Assembly (NCBI GenBank): GCA_040768665.1
Contig: JAXGMN010000036.1
Location: forward strand, 1-64,000
DNA length: 64,000 bases
Source: JABWBD01 sp040768665
Lineage (GTDB): Bacteria; Planctomycetota; Planctomycetia; Pirellulales; Thermoguttaceae
Direction: 5' to 3'
The notes beneath the pieces are model-generated. The model was not told the origin of the DNA. It made no database searches and was given only the letters and a program-made list of their open reading frames with translations. Positions 9,147 to 18,007 of the stretch are shown here, in pieces. Each line of letters begins with the position of its first letter. Position 1 is the stretch's first letter. A program made the position numbers and the translations under genes.

Positions 9147-12100
9147 TCGCCAACCGGCCGCTCCAGCGGCATTCCAGTTTCCCGACACCGAGAAGGTCCT
9201 CGCTGGGCTGAAGCCGTTCCAGCGGCGGAGCGTGGATTACGTCTTCCAGCGGCTGTATGGCCCCGGATATACGCGCCGGTTTCTGCTGGCCGACGAGGTC
9301 GGGCTCGGCAAGACCCTGGTGGCCAAAGGCGTCATCGCCCGCGCCATCGAACACTTGCGCCACCGCGTCCGCCGCATCGATGTGGTCTACATCTGCTCGA
9401 ATCACGATATCGCCCGGCAGAACATCAATCGGCTGAACTTGACCGGCCGCGATGACTATGCCTTGGCCTCTCGGATAACCCTTCTGCCGATCCGAGGAGG
9501 AAATGATCGCCATCGGCTTGGGCCGCTGAACTTCGTGTCGTTCACGCCCAGCACTTCGTTTGACCTCAAGTCGCGGCTGGGCGTCAGCGAGGAACGGGTG
9601 CTGCTCTATCACCTGCTGCGGGAAGCCTGGCAGCTTCGCGGCGCGGCGCCGCTGTACGTGCTACGCGGCGACAAGAAGATCAATGGCTTCCGCCGACACG
9701 TCGAAAACTTCCCGCAAGAAGACATCGACCGAGAGATCGCCGCGATGTTCGTGGCCGAGGCGGCCAAGACGCCTCGACTGCAGGACGAGTTTGCGGAGTT
9801 GTGCGGATGCTACCGTCGCACCCGGGACTCCGATGCGGAATGGTGGGAACGCAGAAACGCCTTGATCGGCGAACTGCGGGAGCTGCTGGCGCGGACGTGC
9901 CTGGACTCGTTGGAGCCGGACCTGATTATTTTGGACGAGTTTCAGCGGTTCAAGCACCTCCTTCGGGAATCGGATTCGGCCGAGGCCCAACTTGCGCATA
10001 AGCTGTTCCGGTACTCCGACGAGGAATCGTCCGACGAACACTCGCAAGCCCGCGTGCTGCTGCTGTCCGCTACGCCGTACAAGATGTACACGTTGAGTCA
10101 GGAGTCCGGCGAGGACGACCACTACCAGGATTTCCTGGATACCGTGCGGTTCCTGCTGGACGATGCGCCGCAGACGGAACGGGTCGAAAGCCTGCTCGCA
10201 GATTACCGCCGCCAGTTGTACGGTCTGGCGGCTGAGGACACCCGGCCGAGACTCGGCGAAATCCGCCGGGAACTGGAAAGATGCCTGCGCGGAGTGATGT
10301 GCCGCACGGAGCGGCTGGCCGTGACGGCTGACCGTAGCGGCATGCTCCGCCAAATCGACGCCGACCTTGATCTGGAGCCCGGCGACGTTCAGGCCTACAT
10401 GGGTCTGCAGAAGATCGCCCGGCAGTTGGAGCATCACGACACGGTCGAGTACTGGAAATCGGCGCCGTACCTGTTGAACTTCATGGAGCACTACCAGTTG
10501 AAGCAGGAGTTCTGCGAGCGCGTGGCCGACCCGTGTCTGTGCAAAGCCGTGCAGGATGCCGATCGCACCGGCGGGACGCTGCTGCCATGGGCGGCGGTAC
10601 GCCGGTATCGCGAGGTCGCCCCGCAGAACCCGCGGCTGCGCGAACTGATGCGGCAGACGGTCGACGCCGGCGCTTGGCAGTTGCTCTGGATCCCACCCGC
10701 ACTGCCCTACTACGACCTGCCCGAGCCGTTTGCGGAGCCGGCCGCCGCACGTTTCACCAAACGCTTGGTGTTCTCCAGTTGGCACGTCGTCCCGAAGGCT
10801 GTCGCGACGCTGCTGAGCTACGAGGCAGAGCGGCGGATGGTGACCAGTTTTAGGGCCGATACCGAATACGCAGCAGTTGGCAAGGCCATACGCCGTTTGT
10901 TGGAATTTCGGCGGTCGCGAGGCGATCTCGCCGGCATGCCCGTGTTGGGGCTGCTGTACCCGAGTTTCTTCTTGGCTGAACACGTGGACCCGCTTCGCGT
11001 TTTCGCCGCCCAGGTATGCGTTCAGTGTCCCGACCTCGACGGTGTCATCGCCCAAGCCAAATCGGCGATTGCCGAATTCCTGGAGTCTTTGACCCGCAAC
11101 GCGCCGTCGGCTGGGGCCGAGGACAAGAACTGGTATTGGGCCGCTCCGATCCTTTTGGACCAGTGTCTGGATCCGACCGCCGCTCAAGAGTGGTTTGCCG
11201 ACGAGTCGCTCTCCGCCCTCTGGTCTGGGTTGGACTATGACAAGACCGATCGAGACGAAGAACCGGAAGCCGAGGAACGCGACGACGCTGGATGGCCGCT
11301 GCACGTCCAGCACGCTTCGGAACTGTTGCGGCAGGGACCGCATGCGCTCGGCCGCCCGCCGACGGATTTGCCGGAAGTCGTCGCGCAACTGGCCGTCGCC
11401 GGACCGGCCGTGGCCGCCTTGCGGGCCTTGGGGCGAGTCAGCGGCGGCGCGGCGGTACTTCGCGATCCCCAGCGACGCCATGCCGCCGGTCGGATCGCGT
11501 GGGGCTTTCGAGCTTTGTTCAATTCGCCCGACGTAATCGCACTGATCCGCGGCCGGAATCGAGCCGAACCCTATTGGCGGCGCGTCTTAGATTACTGCGC
11601 CGACGGCTGCCTGCAGGCGGTGTTGGACGAGTACGCCCATGTCCTGCGCGACTCGCTGGGCGATACGAGCGCCGACGAGACGAAAGCCGCGCGGGACGTG
11701 GCGGAGGCGATGTCGATCGCCCTCAATCTCCGCGTGGCCAATCCCGGCGCGGATCGGATTGAGGTTGACGACGCAGCACAGCAGGTCCGCATCGATAGCG
11801 AGCGTTTGCGGGCGCGGTTCGCGATGCGATTTGGCGACGAACGGTCGGACGACGGCCAGTTGGTCTCGCGCAAGGAACATGTGCGACAAGCGTTCAACTC
11901 GCCGTTTTGGCCCTTCGTGCTCGTCACCACGTCGATCGGGCAGGAAGGCCTGGACTTCCACACCTACTGCCGCGCCGTGGTGCATTGGAACCTGCCGGCC
12001 AATCCCGTGGACATGGAGCAGCGCGAGGGCCGTGTCCATCGGTACAAAGGCCACGCTGTGCGCTGGAATGTGGCCCTGCGTCACGGCGCGTCCCTGCGGC

Positions 12101-13071
12101 TCGACGGGCATCTCGACCCTTGGTGCGAGTTGTTTGCCGCGGCCGCCGAGTCCGGCCCGGAAACGAGCGATGCGACCGGGTTGTGGCCCTACTGGGTCTG
12201 CGCGGCGGACGGCGGCGTGACGATCGAGCGGCACGTTCCCGCCCTCCCGCTCAGCCGTGAAGCCGAACACCTGCCCGCCCTCCGCAATTCGTTGGCGGTT
12301 TACCGCATGGTCTTTGGACAGCCGCGTCAGGACGACCTGGTCGCCTACCTTCTGGACCGACTGACACCGTCTGAAATCGAACAGCACCTTGACCGGCTCC
12401 GGATCGACCTCAGTCCGCCGATCGTGGACTTGATCGCCGCTGGGCTCGGGCCGTGCGCCGAGGCTGAATTCGCCGCGGAGGCCGACGATCAGGTGGAATG
12501 GGCGCCGGCCGGCGCGGGCCTCTCGGCTGCCAGTGGCGACAGTACAGCCGACGACCAGGCGCCGGACGAGGAAACGGGACCGCCTTCGTCCGCAGGCGAT
12601 CCAGGCCGCAACCCACCGCCGCCCATCTGGGAGACGGAGCGTGTTGATGTCATGGCCACGATCCGAGAGGTGTTTTCCTCGGGTGGACCGCGCGACCGAG
12701 AGCAGGCTTTCCGCGACGTGGCGGTTGCGTTGGGCTATCAGCGAACGGGCTCCCGCATTCGCGAGGTCCTGAATCGCGACATCCAAACCGCGGTCCGCCG
12801 CGGCATCTTGGACAATCGCGGCGGACAGTTGTCGTTGTTGTGTCGCAGCATCGACCAGTACACGTTGGACCACCTGATCGACATGCTTCTGGCCGCGATG
12901 GGTGGGACATGGTGGGACCGTGAGCAAGCGATCATCGCAGCCGCGCGCCATCTCGGCTTCCGGCGCACGGGCCATAACGTCCGCGCGGCCTTCAAGTCCG
13001 CGATCAACGCTGCAATCCGCCGCGGACTCTTGGAACGTGGCGGCGCGGACGAGATCCGAAAGACCCGTTAA
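9139..13071 (+). CDS. Large SNF2-like superfamily 2 helicase with C-terminal tandem domain
   Basis: This 1310-aa ATPase shows Walker A DEVGLGKT (residues 52-59), motif II DEFQ (266-269), motif III SATP (310-313), a motif V-type segment TTSIGQEGLDF, and motif VI QREGRVHR (961-968). About 500 residues lie between the two RecA lobes, much longer than in a minimal SNF2 core. The C-terminus (about 1185-1305) has two copies of a small helical domain with the signature WDREQA...LGFRRTG...IN.AIRRGLL, resembling the C-terminal DUF3320-type wing of other large defence helicases. It overlaps the PLD gene by 8 bases, so all four genes are probably one transcript. Expected role: ATP-driven remodelling or translocation on nucleic acid in the cytoplasm, coupled to the PLD-like nuclease. 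Confidence 0.9.
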   Translation: MTDRQPAAPAAFQFPDTEKVLAGLKPFQRRSVDYVFQRLYGPGYTRRFLLADEVGLGKTLVAKGVIARAIEHLRHRVRRIDVVYICSNHDIARQNINRLNLTGRDDYALASRITLLPIRGGNDRHRLGPLNFVSFTPSTSFDLKSRLGVSEERVLLYHLLREAWQLRGAAPLYVLRGDKKINGFRRHVENFPQEDIDREIAAMFVAEAAKTPRLQDEFAELCGCYRRTRDSDAEWWERRNALIGELRELLARTCLDSLEPDLIILDEFQRFKHLLRESDSAEAQLAHKLFRYSDEESSDEHSQARVLLLSATPYKMYTLSQESGEDDHYQDFLDTVRFLLDDAPQTERVESLLADYRRQLYGLAAEDTRPRLGEIRRELERCLRGVMCRTERLAVTADRSGMLRQIDADLDLEPGDVQAYMGLQKIARQLEHHDTVEYWKSAPYLLNFMEHYQLKQEFCERVADPCLCKAVQDADRTGGTLLPWAAVRRYREVAPQNPRLRELMRQTVDAGAWQLLWIPPALPYYDLPEPFAEPAAARFTKRLVFSSWHVVPKAVATLLSYEAERRMVTSFRADTEYAAVGKAIRRLLEFRRSRGDLAGMPVLGLLYPSFFLAEHVDPLRVFAAQVCVQCPDLDGVIAQAKSAIAEFLESLTRNAPSAGAEDKNWYWAAPILLDQCLDPTAAQEWFADESLSALWSGLDYDKTDRDEEPEAEERDDAGWPLHVQHASELLRQGPHALGRPPTDLPEVVAQLAVAGPAVAALRALGRVSGGAAVLRDPQRRHAAGRIAWGFRALFNSPDVIALIRGRNRAEPYWRRVLDYCADGCLQAVLDEYAHVLRDSLGDTSADETKAARDVAEAMSIALNLRVANPGADRIEVDDAAQQVRIDSERLRARFAMRFGDERSDDGQLVSRKEHVRQAFNSPFWPFVLVTTSIGQEGLDFHTYCRAVVHWNLPANPVDMEQREGRVHRYKGHAVRWNVALRHGASLRLDGHLDPWCELFAAAAESGPETSDATGLWPYWVCAADGGVTIERHVPALPLSREAEHLPALRNSLAVYRMVFGQPRQDDLVAYLLDRLTPSEIEQHLDRLRIDLSPPIVDLIAAGLGPCAEAEFAAEADDQVEWAPAGAGLSAASGDSTADDQAPDEETGPPSSAGDPGRNPPPPIWETERVDVMATIREVFSSGGPRDREQAFRDVAVALGYQRTGSRIREVLNRDIQTAVRRGILDNRGGQLSLLCRSIDQYTLDHLIDMLLAAMGGTWWDREQAIIAAARHLGFRRTGHNVRAAFKSAINAAIRRGLLERGGADEIRKTR

Positions 13072-13280
13072 GAAGTGTCGCGGTACCTGGACTAGTGATC
13101 AATGAAGAGGTTGTCCACCAATGTCGTCGTACTGATGCTGATCCCCCGGACAACAGGAAAGACTGGCGCTCACGCAGCTGGAGCCTTGGAAGTGGGCGCA
13201 ATTGGCGTGTTAGCGTGGGGGCGACGGTTGCGTTGCGAACCACGACCCTTGAACAATTGCTTTTTCGCTATGGAGAGATC

Positions 13281-15103
13281 ATGCCACGCACCCTTCTGCT
13301 CTTCACCGTCTTTTTGCTCGCATCGCTAGCCGCGTCGCACGCCGCCGAGCCGCTGACGATGGTGGCCTTTGGCGATTCGACCACCGCCGAGCGCGGCTCG
13401 ACGCGGGTGTACGCCTCGCTGTTGGCCGGGCAGTTGCAGCAGCGAGGCGGGGGCGACGTGCGCGTTGTCAACGCCGGCGTGGGCGGAAACACCACCCCAG
13501 TCGCCCGGAAGCGGCTTGAAAAAGACGTGCTGGCGCACCAACCCGCGCTGGTGATGATCCAGTTCGGCATCAACGACGCGCTCGTCGACGTCTGGGCGAC
13601 TCCGCCCGCGACTGTGCCGCGCACGGACCTGAAGACCTTCGAGGCCGACCTGCGATTCTTTGTCGCCGAGTGCCGCCGCACCGGCGCGATGGTCCTGCTC
13701 CTGACGCCCAACCCGCTCCAGTGGGCCGACGTCACACGGAAGCTCTACGGCAAGCCGCCGTACAACGTCGAAGACCCCGACGGATTCAACGTCGTGCTGA
13801 AGGAGTACGCCCAGGCCGTGCGACGCATCTCGGCGGAGGAGCACGTGCTGCTGGCGGATCGTCGACGCAGCGTTTCGCGGCGAAGCTCGCCCGCCACGCC
13901 GGGCGCAGAGTCGAGCAAGAAGGACAAGCCTTCTGGTTCGTGTGGCTGCTGCCCGACGGCATGCACCCCGGCAACCCAGGTCATGCGCTCATCGCGGACC
14001 TGATCGTCGATGCGCTGGGGGCCGAATCCGCCAGTCCTGTTGAACGCAAGCCATTCTCGAAGTGGATCCGGCTGGACGAGCACGTCGAGGTGCATCCGCG
14101 CGCCACGGACATCAGCCCGGACCTGCCGCATTCGGGGGTGCTGGGCGTGGCGATGGTGAACCTGGACGGCGGCGGCGTGATGCACGTCTACTCCGGCCCA
14201 AACGGCTACGGCACGAAGACCGCGCGCACGTTTGTCGCCTGCCGCGTCACGCACGACGGCGGCAGGACGTGGGGGCCGGAGCAAGTCATTACCCGCCATG
14301 ACGACCGCAATGCCTCTCACCCCACCGTGATGCGGTCGGCCGACGGCTCGCTCCATGTTTTCTATCTTGGCTACAACACGTGGGGCTGGACAAAAGACGG
14401 CGAGCCCGACGGCTGCGACTCGCCCATCTGGACCATCCGGTCGCTCGACGGCGGCAAGACGTGGATGGACCGCGTGAAAGTCTTCGAGGGCTACAGCGGG
14501 GCGACCAACGGCGCCATTCAGACGGAGACGGGGCGGCTGCTCGTTCCCTTCTCGCATTACGTGTCCAAGCCCGGGCGTCTGCAATCGAGCGTGGGCGTCA
14601 GCGACGACGGCGGGCTCACGTGGCGCACCACCGGCTTTATCGACATCGGCGGAGCGGGACACCACTCGGGCGCGCTGGAACCGTCGGTACTGGAGTTGCG
14701 CGACGGGCGGATCTGGATGCTCATCCGCACCGAGCGCAGGTTCTTCATGCAGTCTTTCTCCGCGGACGGCGGACTGACCTGGTCACCGGCGGAGCCCACG
14801 CCCATCGCCGCCGTTTCCGCGCCCGGTCACACGGCCCGCCTCCACGACGGCCGCATCGTGCTGGTCTACAATGCGCTGGAGAATGGACGGCAGGAGGTCG
14901 AGTTGGCGTTCTCGTCGGATGAGGCCAGGACGTGGACCGCGCCGGTCGCCGTGGCCCGCGGCAAGGGCACGACGTATCCGTTCGTGCTGGAGCACACGCC
15001 CGGAGAACTCTGGGTCGGGTTCTTCAGTGTGCCCAGAGGGTTCAACCAAGCCAAGGCAAGGCTGATGAAAATCGCTACTGACGCCGTCGCTCCGACTCGC
15101 TAG
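13281..15103 (+). pseudogene. SGNH hydrolase fused to sialidase/BNR domain, frameshifted
   Basis: The N-terminal part has a signal peptide and SGNH blocks: GDSTT (I), VNAGVGGNTT (II), IQFGIND (III) and, after the shift, PDGMHPGNPGH (V). The C-terminal 360 residues carry five Asp-box-like repeats (HDGGRTW, LDGGKTW, DDGGLTW, ADGGLTW, SDEARTW) of a BNR/sialidase propeller. The reading frame changes by +2 near 13860-13876. Removing one C at 13860 and one at 13876 restores a smooth protein (LLADVDAAFAAKLARH) of about 606 aa. The ATG follows ggagag. Intact, it would be a secreted esterase/exo-sialidase-like enzyme. Whether the shift is real decay or sequencing error is undecided. A truncated second copy lies at 26131. 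Confidence 0.75.
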
Positions 15104-15244
15104 AACGGCCTCACATCCGGTCGATGTTGTTGCCAACTTCGGTCGAATCCAATAGACTTCATCAGTGTGGCCCAAACACGTTGGGGAGTAGGTCCGACTG
15201 CGGATCCTTCGGGCCCGCAGCCCCTTTAACAGTGGAGCAGACCC

Positions 15245-15466
15245 ATGCAGATTAGCCTTGGTGAATTCTCGGCGCGTTTCGCGAACCGCACCAAGCCCGT
15301 GCCGCGCGAATATGCCGGCCAGTGGGTCGCGTGGAACGAAGACTGCACCGAAATCTTGTCGCACGGCCAGGACCTGCGTGAGCTGCGGGCGCGAGTTGTG
15401 GCCAGCGGTTGTCCGCGACCAGTTCTCCAGAAGGTCCCACGGGGACCGTTCGTAGGCGGCGCATGA
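15245..15466 (+). CDS. Small DUF5678-like protein
   Basis: The 73-aa protein contains a YAGQWVAWNEDCTEILSHGQDL core that fits the DUF5678 pattern (Y-x-G-x-WVAW, then a turn and a DLxELxxR helix). No function is established for the family. Its stop overlaps the start of the following gene by the ATGA arrangement (15463-15466), so the two were translationally coupled. In planctomycetes such small proteins are often paired with a retropepsin-like gene, which is exactly what the broken downstream gene appears to be. Confidence 0.5.
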   Translation: MQISLGEFSARFANRTKPVPREYAGQWVAWNEDCTEILSHGQDLRELRARVVASGCPRPVLQKVPRGPFVGGA

Positions 15467-15646
15467 GGTTCGACTACTCCGCAATCCTGTCTTCCGCGCC
15501 CGACACCGGCGAAGCTGTCGTCATCTTCCGACCCGAAGTGCGGATCAGGCTTCCTTGACTACTTCACCGCCACGTTCGACGGTGAGAACTGCGTCCTCGA
15601 CTTGAAGCCAAATCCCCACTTGCCGAGTCCTGGGGCCGGTGGCTAA
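15463..15646 (+). pseudogene. Internally deleted retropepsin-like (aspartyl protease) gene
   Basis: The first 31 codons (MRFDYSAILSS..., up to FRPEVRIRLP) resemble the N-terminus of small planctomycetal aspartyl-protease-family proteins. They run into a stop at 15556-15558. One frame over, the sequence reads GFLDYFTATFDGENCVLDL...GAGG and ends at TAA 15644-15646, a good match to the C-terminus of the same family. The central part, including the DTG catalytic motif, is missing. The gene is thus a head-to-tail deletion product of about 184 bases. The start is coupled to the upstream gene by ATGA. Confidence 0.5.
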
Positions 15647-15649
15647 AGC

Positions 15650-16549
15650 TTGAATTGGCCCCCCGCAGGGACTGTCAGGCAACCGGAAGGAACCGGCAGC
15701 TTTCTTTCCGTTGTGCCCGATGCTCAGCAGCCTCGTGCCGAGTTCGCTCCGGAGGCGTTGAGCCGCTTGGCCGACAGCCTTCGCGAGCATGGCCAGTTGG
15801 CCCCGATCCGCGTGCGCTGGTCGGACGAACTGGGCAAGTGGGTAATCATTGCCGGCGAGCGGCGTTGGCGGGCGGCAAAGCTGGCTGGGCTGCCCGCGAT
15901 CGAATGTTACTTCCATGCGGACGAGATGTCCCCGTCCGAAGTCCTGGAACAGCAGCTCATCGAGAACCTGTTGCGCGAGGACCTGAAGCCCGTCGAAGAA
16001 GCCCGAGCCTACGCCGCCCTGATGGAGCTGAACGGCTGGACCGGCAAGCAGGTCGCCGAAAGACTCCGCGTGCCGGCCCCCCAGGTGAGCCGGGCCCTCG
16101 CGCTGCTGCGATTGCCGGACGACATCCGCCAGCGCGTCGATGCCGGAGAAATTGCCGCCCGGGCCGGCTATGAGCAGTCGAAGCTCGAAAACGCCGACCA
16201 CCAACGGCAACTCGCCGATCGGGCTGCCGCCGACAATCTGACGCACGAAGAGACCGCCCGCCTGGTTCGCCAGCATCGTGGCAAACGCCGTCGCCACCAC
16301 CGCGCCAGTCCCTGTCATACCAGGTTGTGCTTCCCCACCGAGCAGGGTTGGGAAGTGATCGTCTCCGCTCCGCGGAAACCCTTGATTCGCAGATGGAGCG
16401 ACGATCCCAATCTGGCTGACGTGGTGCGGCACATGAGCGACCACGGGCTTGACAGGGGCGATGATGCGCTTCAAGATCGCAGTTGTTCCCTGACGCTCGG
16501 TGTTCAAGTAGGTACACAGTGGTCAATGAATCGGGCAAGCGGTCGGTAA
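15650..16549 (+). CDS. ParB/Spo0J-like partition-family protein
   Basis: The 299-aa product has the ParB N-terminal nuclease-type fold: QPRAEFAPEALSRLADSLREHGQLAPI, then the GERRWRAAKLAG box, then EQQLIENLLREDLKPVEEARAYAALME. These are followed by a helix-turn-helix (TGKQVAERLRVPAPQVSRALALLRLP). The usual leader before the first motif is short, the only early start is TTG at 15650, and no ribosome site precedes it, so the 5' end may be lost. The C-terminal 80 residues are unlike a usual ParB dimer domain. No ParA partner is visible. It is likely an accessory DNA-binding protein from a mobile element rather than the chromosomal ParB. The next gene starts 6 bases after the stop. Confidence 0.75.
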   Translation: MNWPPAGTVRQPEGTGSFLSVVPDAQQPRAEFAPEALSRLADSLREHGQLAPIRVRWSDELGKWVIIAGERRWRAAKLAGLPAIECYFHADEMSPSEVLEQQLIENLLREDLKPVEEARAYAALMELNGWTGKQVAERLRVPAPQVSRALALLRLPDDIRQRVDAGEIAARAGYEQSKLENADHQRQLADRAAADNLTHEETARLVRQHRGKRRRHHRASPCHTRLCFPTEQGWEVIVSAPRKPLIRRWSDDPNLADVVRHMSDHGLDRGDDALQDRSCSLTLGVQVGTQWSMNRASGR

Positions 16550-16555
16550 ACTCCG

Positions 16556-17743
16556 ATGACGACGATATCGTTTGTTGCAAGCGACGGCGAAAACGTCCTG
16601 TGGGACCGACTTTCAGGCCTCTTCGAGGGCGCATCTGTCTTGCGGATTGCGTCAGCGTTTGTCGGCGCACACGACGACATACTTTTTTGGGTCGACTCGG
16701 ATTCAAAGAGGCATGTCGAAGTAATCCTCCGGCTTGAGTTCCCGACCAATCCCACTTCGGTAGCCGCGTTGCTTAAGCACCCGCGAGTCGCCATCCGTGC
16801 GGCCGACCCGGCAAGCAATATGCCGTTCCATGAAAAACTGTTTCTTGCAGTTGCCGCGGATGGTGAGTGTATTGGGGCATACATAGGATCAGCCAACTGG
16901 ACCCAAAACGGCCTGAGAAAGAACCGGGAAGCCGGGGTCTGGCTGACGGAGCGAGACGTTCTTCGTCAGATCGCGAGCCACTTTACTGGAGAGTATCACG
17001 CTGCTCTACGAATCTCAGATCAGATGTTGGCGAAGTTACGCTCAGATTTTCTTTGGCAGACGACTCATGGGAAGAGGCCGAAAAAAGACCGCGGCACAAT
17101 CATCTCGTCCTGGAGCAACTTAAGGGCGGCAGGCGATGGACGCTTCATTCTCAAGCAGAATGGCGTCAGTTGGAATCCTTTTGTGGAAGGCAGGGATGAG
17201 TTTTCCGATCTCGTACGAAACCAGGGCTCGCAGACTTTCAGCCGGATTCCCTCAACACTTCAACCGGGATTGGGGTTCATCGTCTCTCGAATTGCCAGAC
17301 GGCAGGACGGCTCGCCAGATCGAGTGATTTATGGGAGAGGGCGTATAGCCGCCTTCGACCGAAACCGTTGGAGGCTGCCGGAACGATACGTGGCTGAGCT
17401 GCGTCTGCGCGGAGTTGATAAAGAGAAATGTGAGTATCTCAGACGGTGGCCGGAGATACTTTGGCTCGACCCTGCGGAATTCATCGACTATCCGCGAGGA
17501 TTTACCGGGCTGTTGTGGCTAAGCGATTACATGGCCCCTTCCTTTCAGGGAGGTTTCCGTTGGATATCTGCCGATGTCTGGAAAGCGATTAACCGCTCGC
17601 TCGATCAACACACGGACAAGTATGGCGTATTGCCTCTCGACCGCCAGGGCATCTGGTGGAACGAGTACGTCGGAATAACTGAGCCTGACGATCCCCTGTT
17701 CATGACAAAGGCTCGTATTGAGGAGATGAACTGCGGGGCATGA
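16556..17743 (+). CDS. PLD-like domain protein (single HKD) with unknown C-terminal domain
   Basis: The 395-aa protein has one HKD-type site in its N-terminal 150 residues: FHEKLFLAVAADGECIGAYIGSANWT. Single-HKD proteins of this kind dimerise to make an active site and include restriction endonucleases and DNA-repair nucleases. The C-terminal half (residues about 200-395) is rich in aromatic residues and has a beta-rich core (GLGFIVSRIARR...VIYGRGRIAAF) that recalls PUA/EVE-like binding modules, but this is only a resemblance. It lies 6 bases after the ParB-like gene, so the two are probably co-transcribed and end at the terminator at 17957. Its GC content is lower than its neighbours, suggesting transfer. 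Start: ATG at 16556. Confidence 0.7.
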   Translation: MTTISFVASDGENVLWDRLSGLFEGASVLRIASAFVGAHDDILFWVDSDSKRHVEVILRLEFPTNPTSVAALLKHPRVAIRAADPASNMPFHEKLFLAVAADGECIGAYIGSANWTQNGLRKNREAGVWLTERDVLRQIASHFTGEYHAALRISDQMLAKLRSDFLWQTTHGKRPKKDRGTIISSWSNLRAAGDGRFILKQNGVSWNPFVEGRDEFSDLVRNQGSQTFSRIPSTLQPGLGFIVSRIARRQDGSPDRVIYGRGRIAAFDRNRWRLPERYVAELRLRGVDKEKCEYLRRWPEILWLDPAEFIDYPRGFTGLLWLSDYMAPSFQGGFRWISADVWKAINRSLDQHTDKYGVLPLDRQGIWWNEYVGITEPDDPLFMTKARIEEMNCGA

Positions 17744-17834
17744 GGCTCATCGGAAGAAGATCGGAGCGGCCAAAGGAACCCAATCGGGCAAAGCGCATTA
17801 CAGCAACAGTTTCGAGCCAGAACCGAAAGAAGAA

Positions 17835-17936
17835 ATGCCTGTCCTTTTCCTTCGCCGCGCGCTCGAGACGGCCGAATCGCTGGGCGCGGTCAATCTGGCC
17901 CGGCCTACCGACGTCCAGGTCGAGCGGCCGCGGTAG
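17835..17936 (+). CDS. Possible 33-aa ORF before terminator
   Basis: A short frame begins at ATG 17835 after a purine-rich stretch (gaaagaag) and ends at TAG 17934-17936, just before a strong terminator. The product (MPVLFLRRALETAESLGAV...) has a helical start and no recognised domain. A longer overlapping frame (17740-18006) is arginine-rich and looks non-coding. This small frame may be the remnant of a longer gene. Confidence 0.25.
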   Translation: MPVLFLRRALETAESLGAVNLARPTDVQVERPR

Positions 17937-17956
17937 ACCTAGCCGCCTACCGACCG

Positions 17957-17990
17957 AGCCCGCAGCGTTCCTCGCCCTGCGGGCTTTCTT
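17957..17990 (+). terminator. Rho-independent terminator
   Basis: A perfect 9-bp stem (agcccgcag at 17957-17965 pairing with ctgcgggct at 17977-17985) with an 11-base loop is followed by a T-rich run (ttctt). It sits after the ParB-like/PLD pair and faces the 3' end of the convergent gene at 18008. Confidence 0.8.
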
Positions 17991-18007
17991 GTTGCCGCCG
18001 GTTTAGT

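Noticed and set aside
9661..11481. 606-codon reverse frame inside the helicase gene
   Set aside because: The helicase motifs lie on the forward strand; the reverse frame has no recognisable content.
4997..13071. Calling the operon DISARM
   Set aside because: DISARM needs DrmA, DrmB (DUF1998) and usually a methylase; none was seen. Only helicase plus PLD is shared.
15650..16549. Chromosomal ParB with nearby origin
   Set aside because: No ParA, no parS-like cluster and an atypical C-terminus; it looks like an accessory copy.
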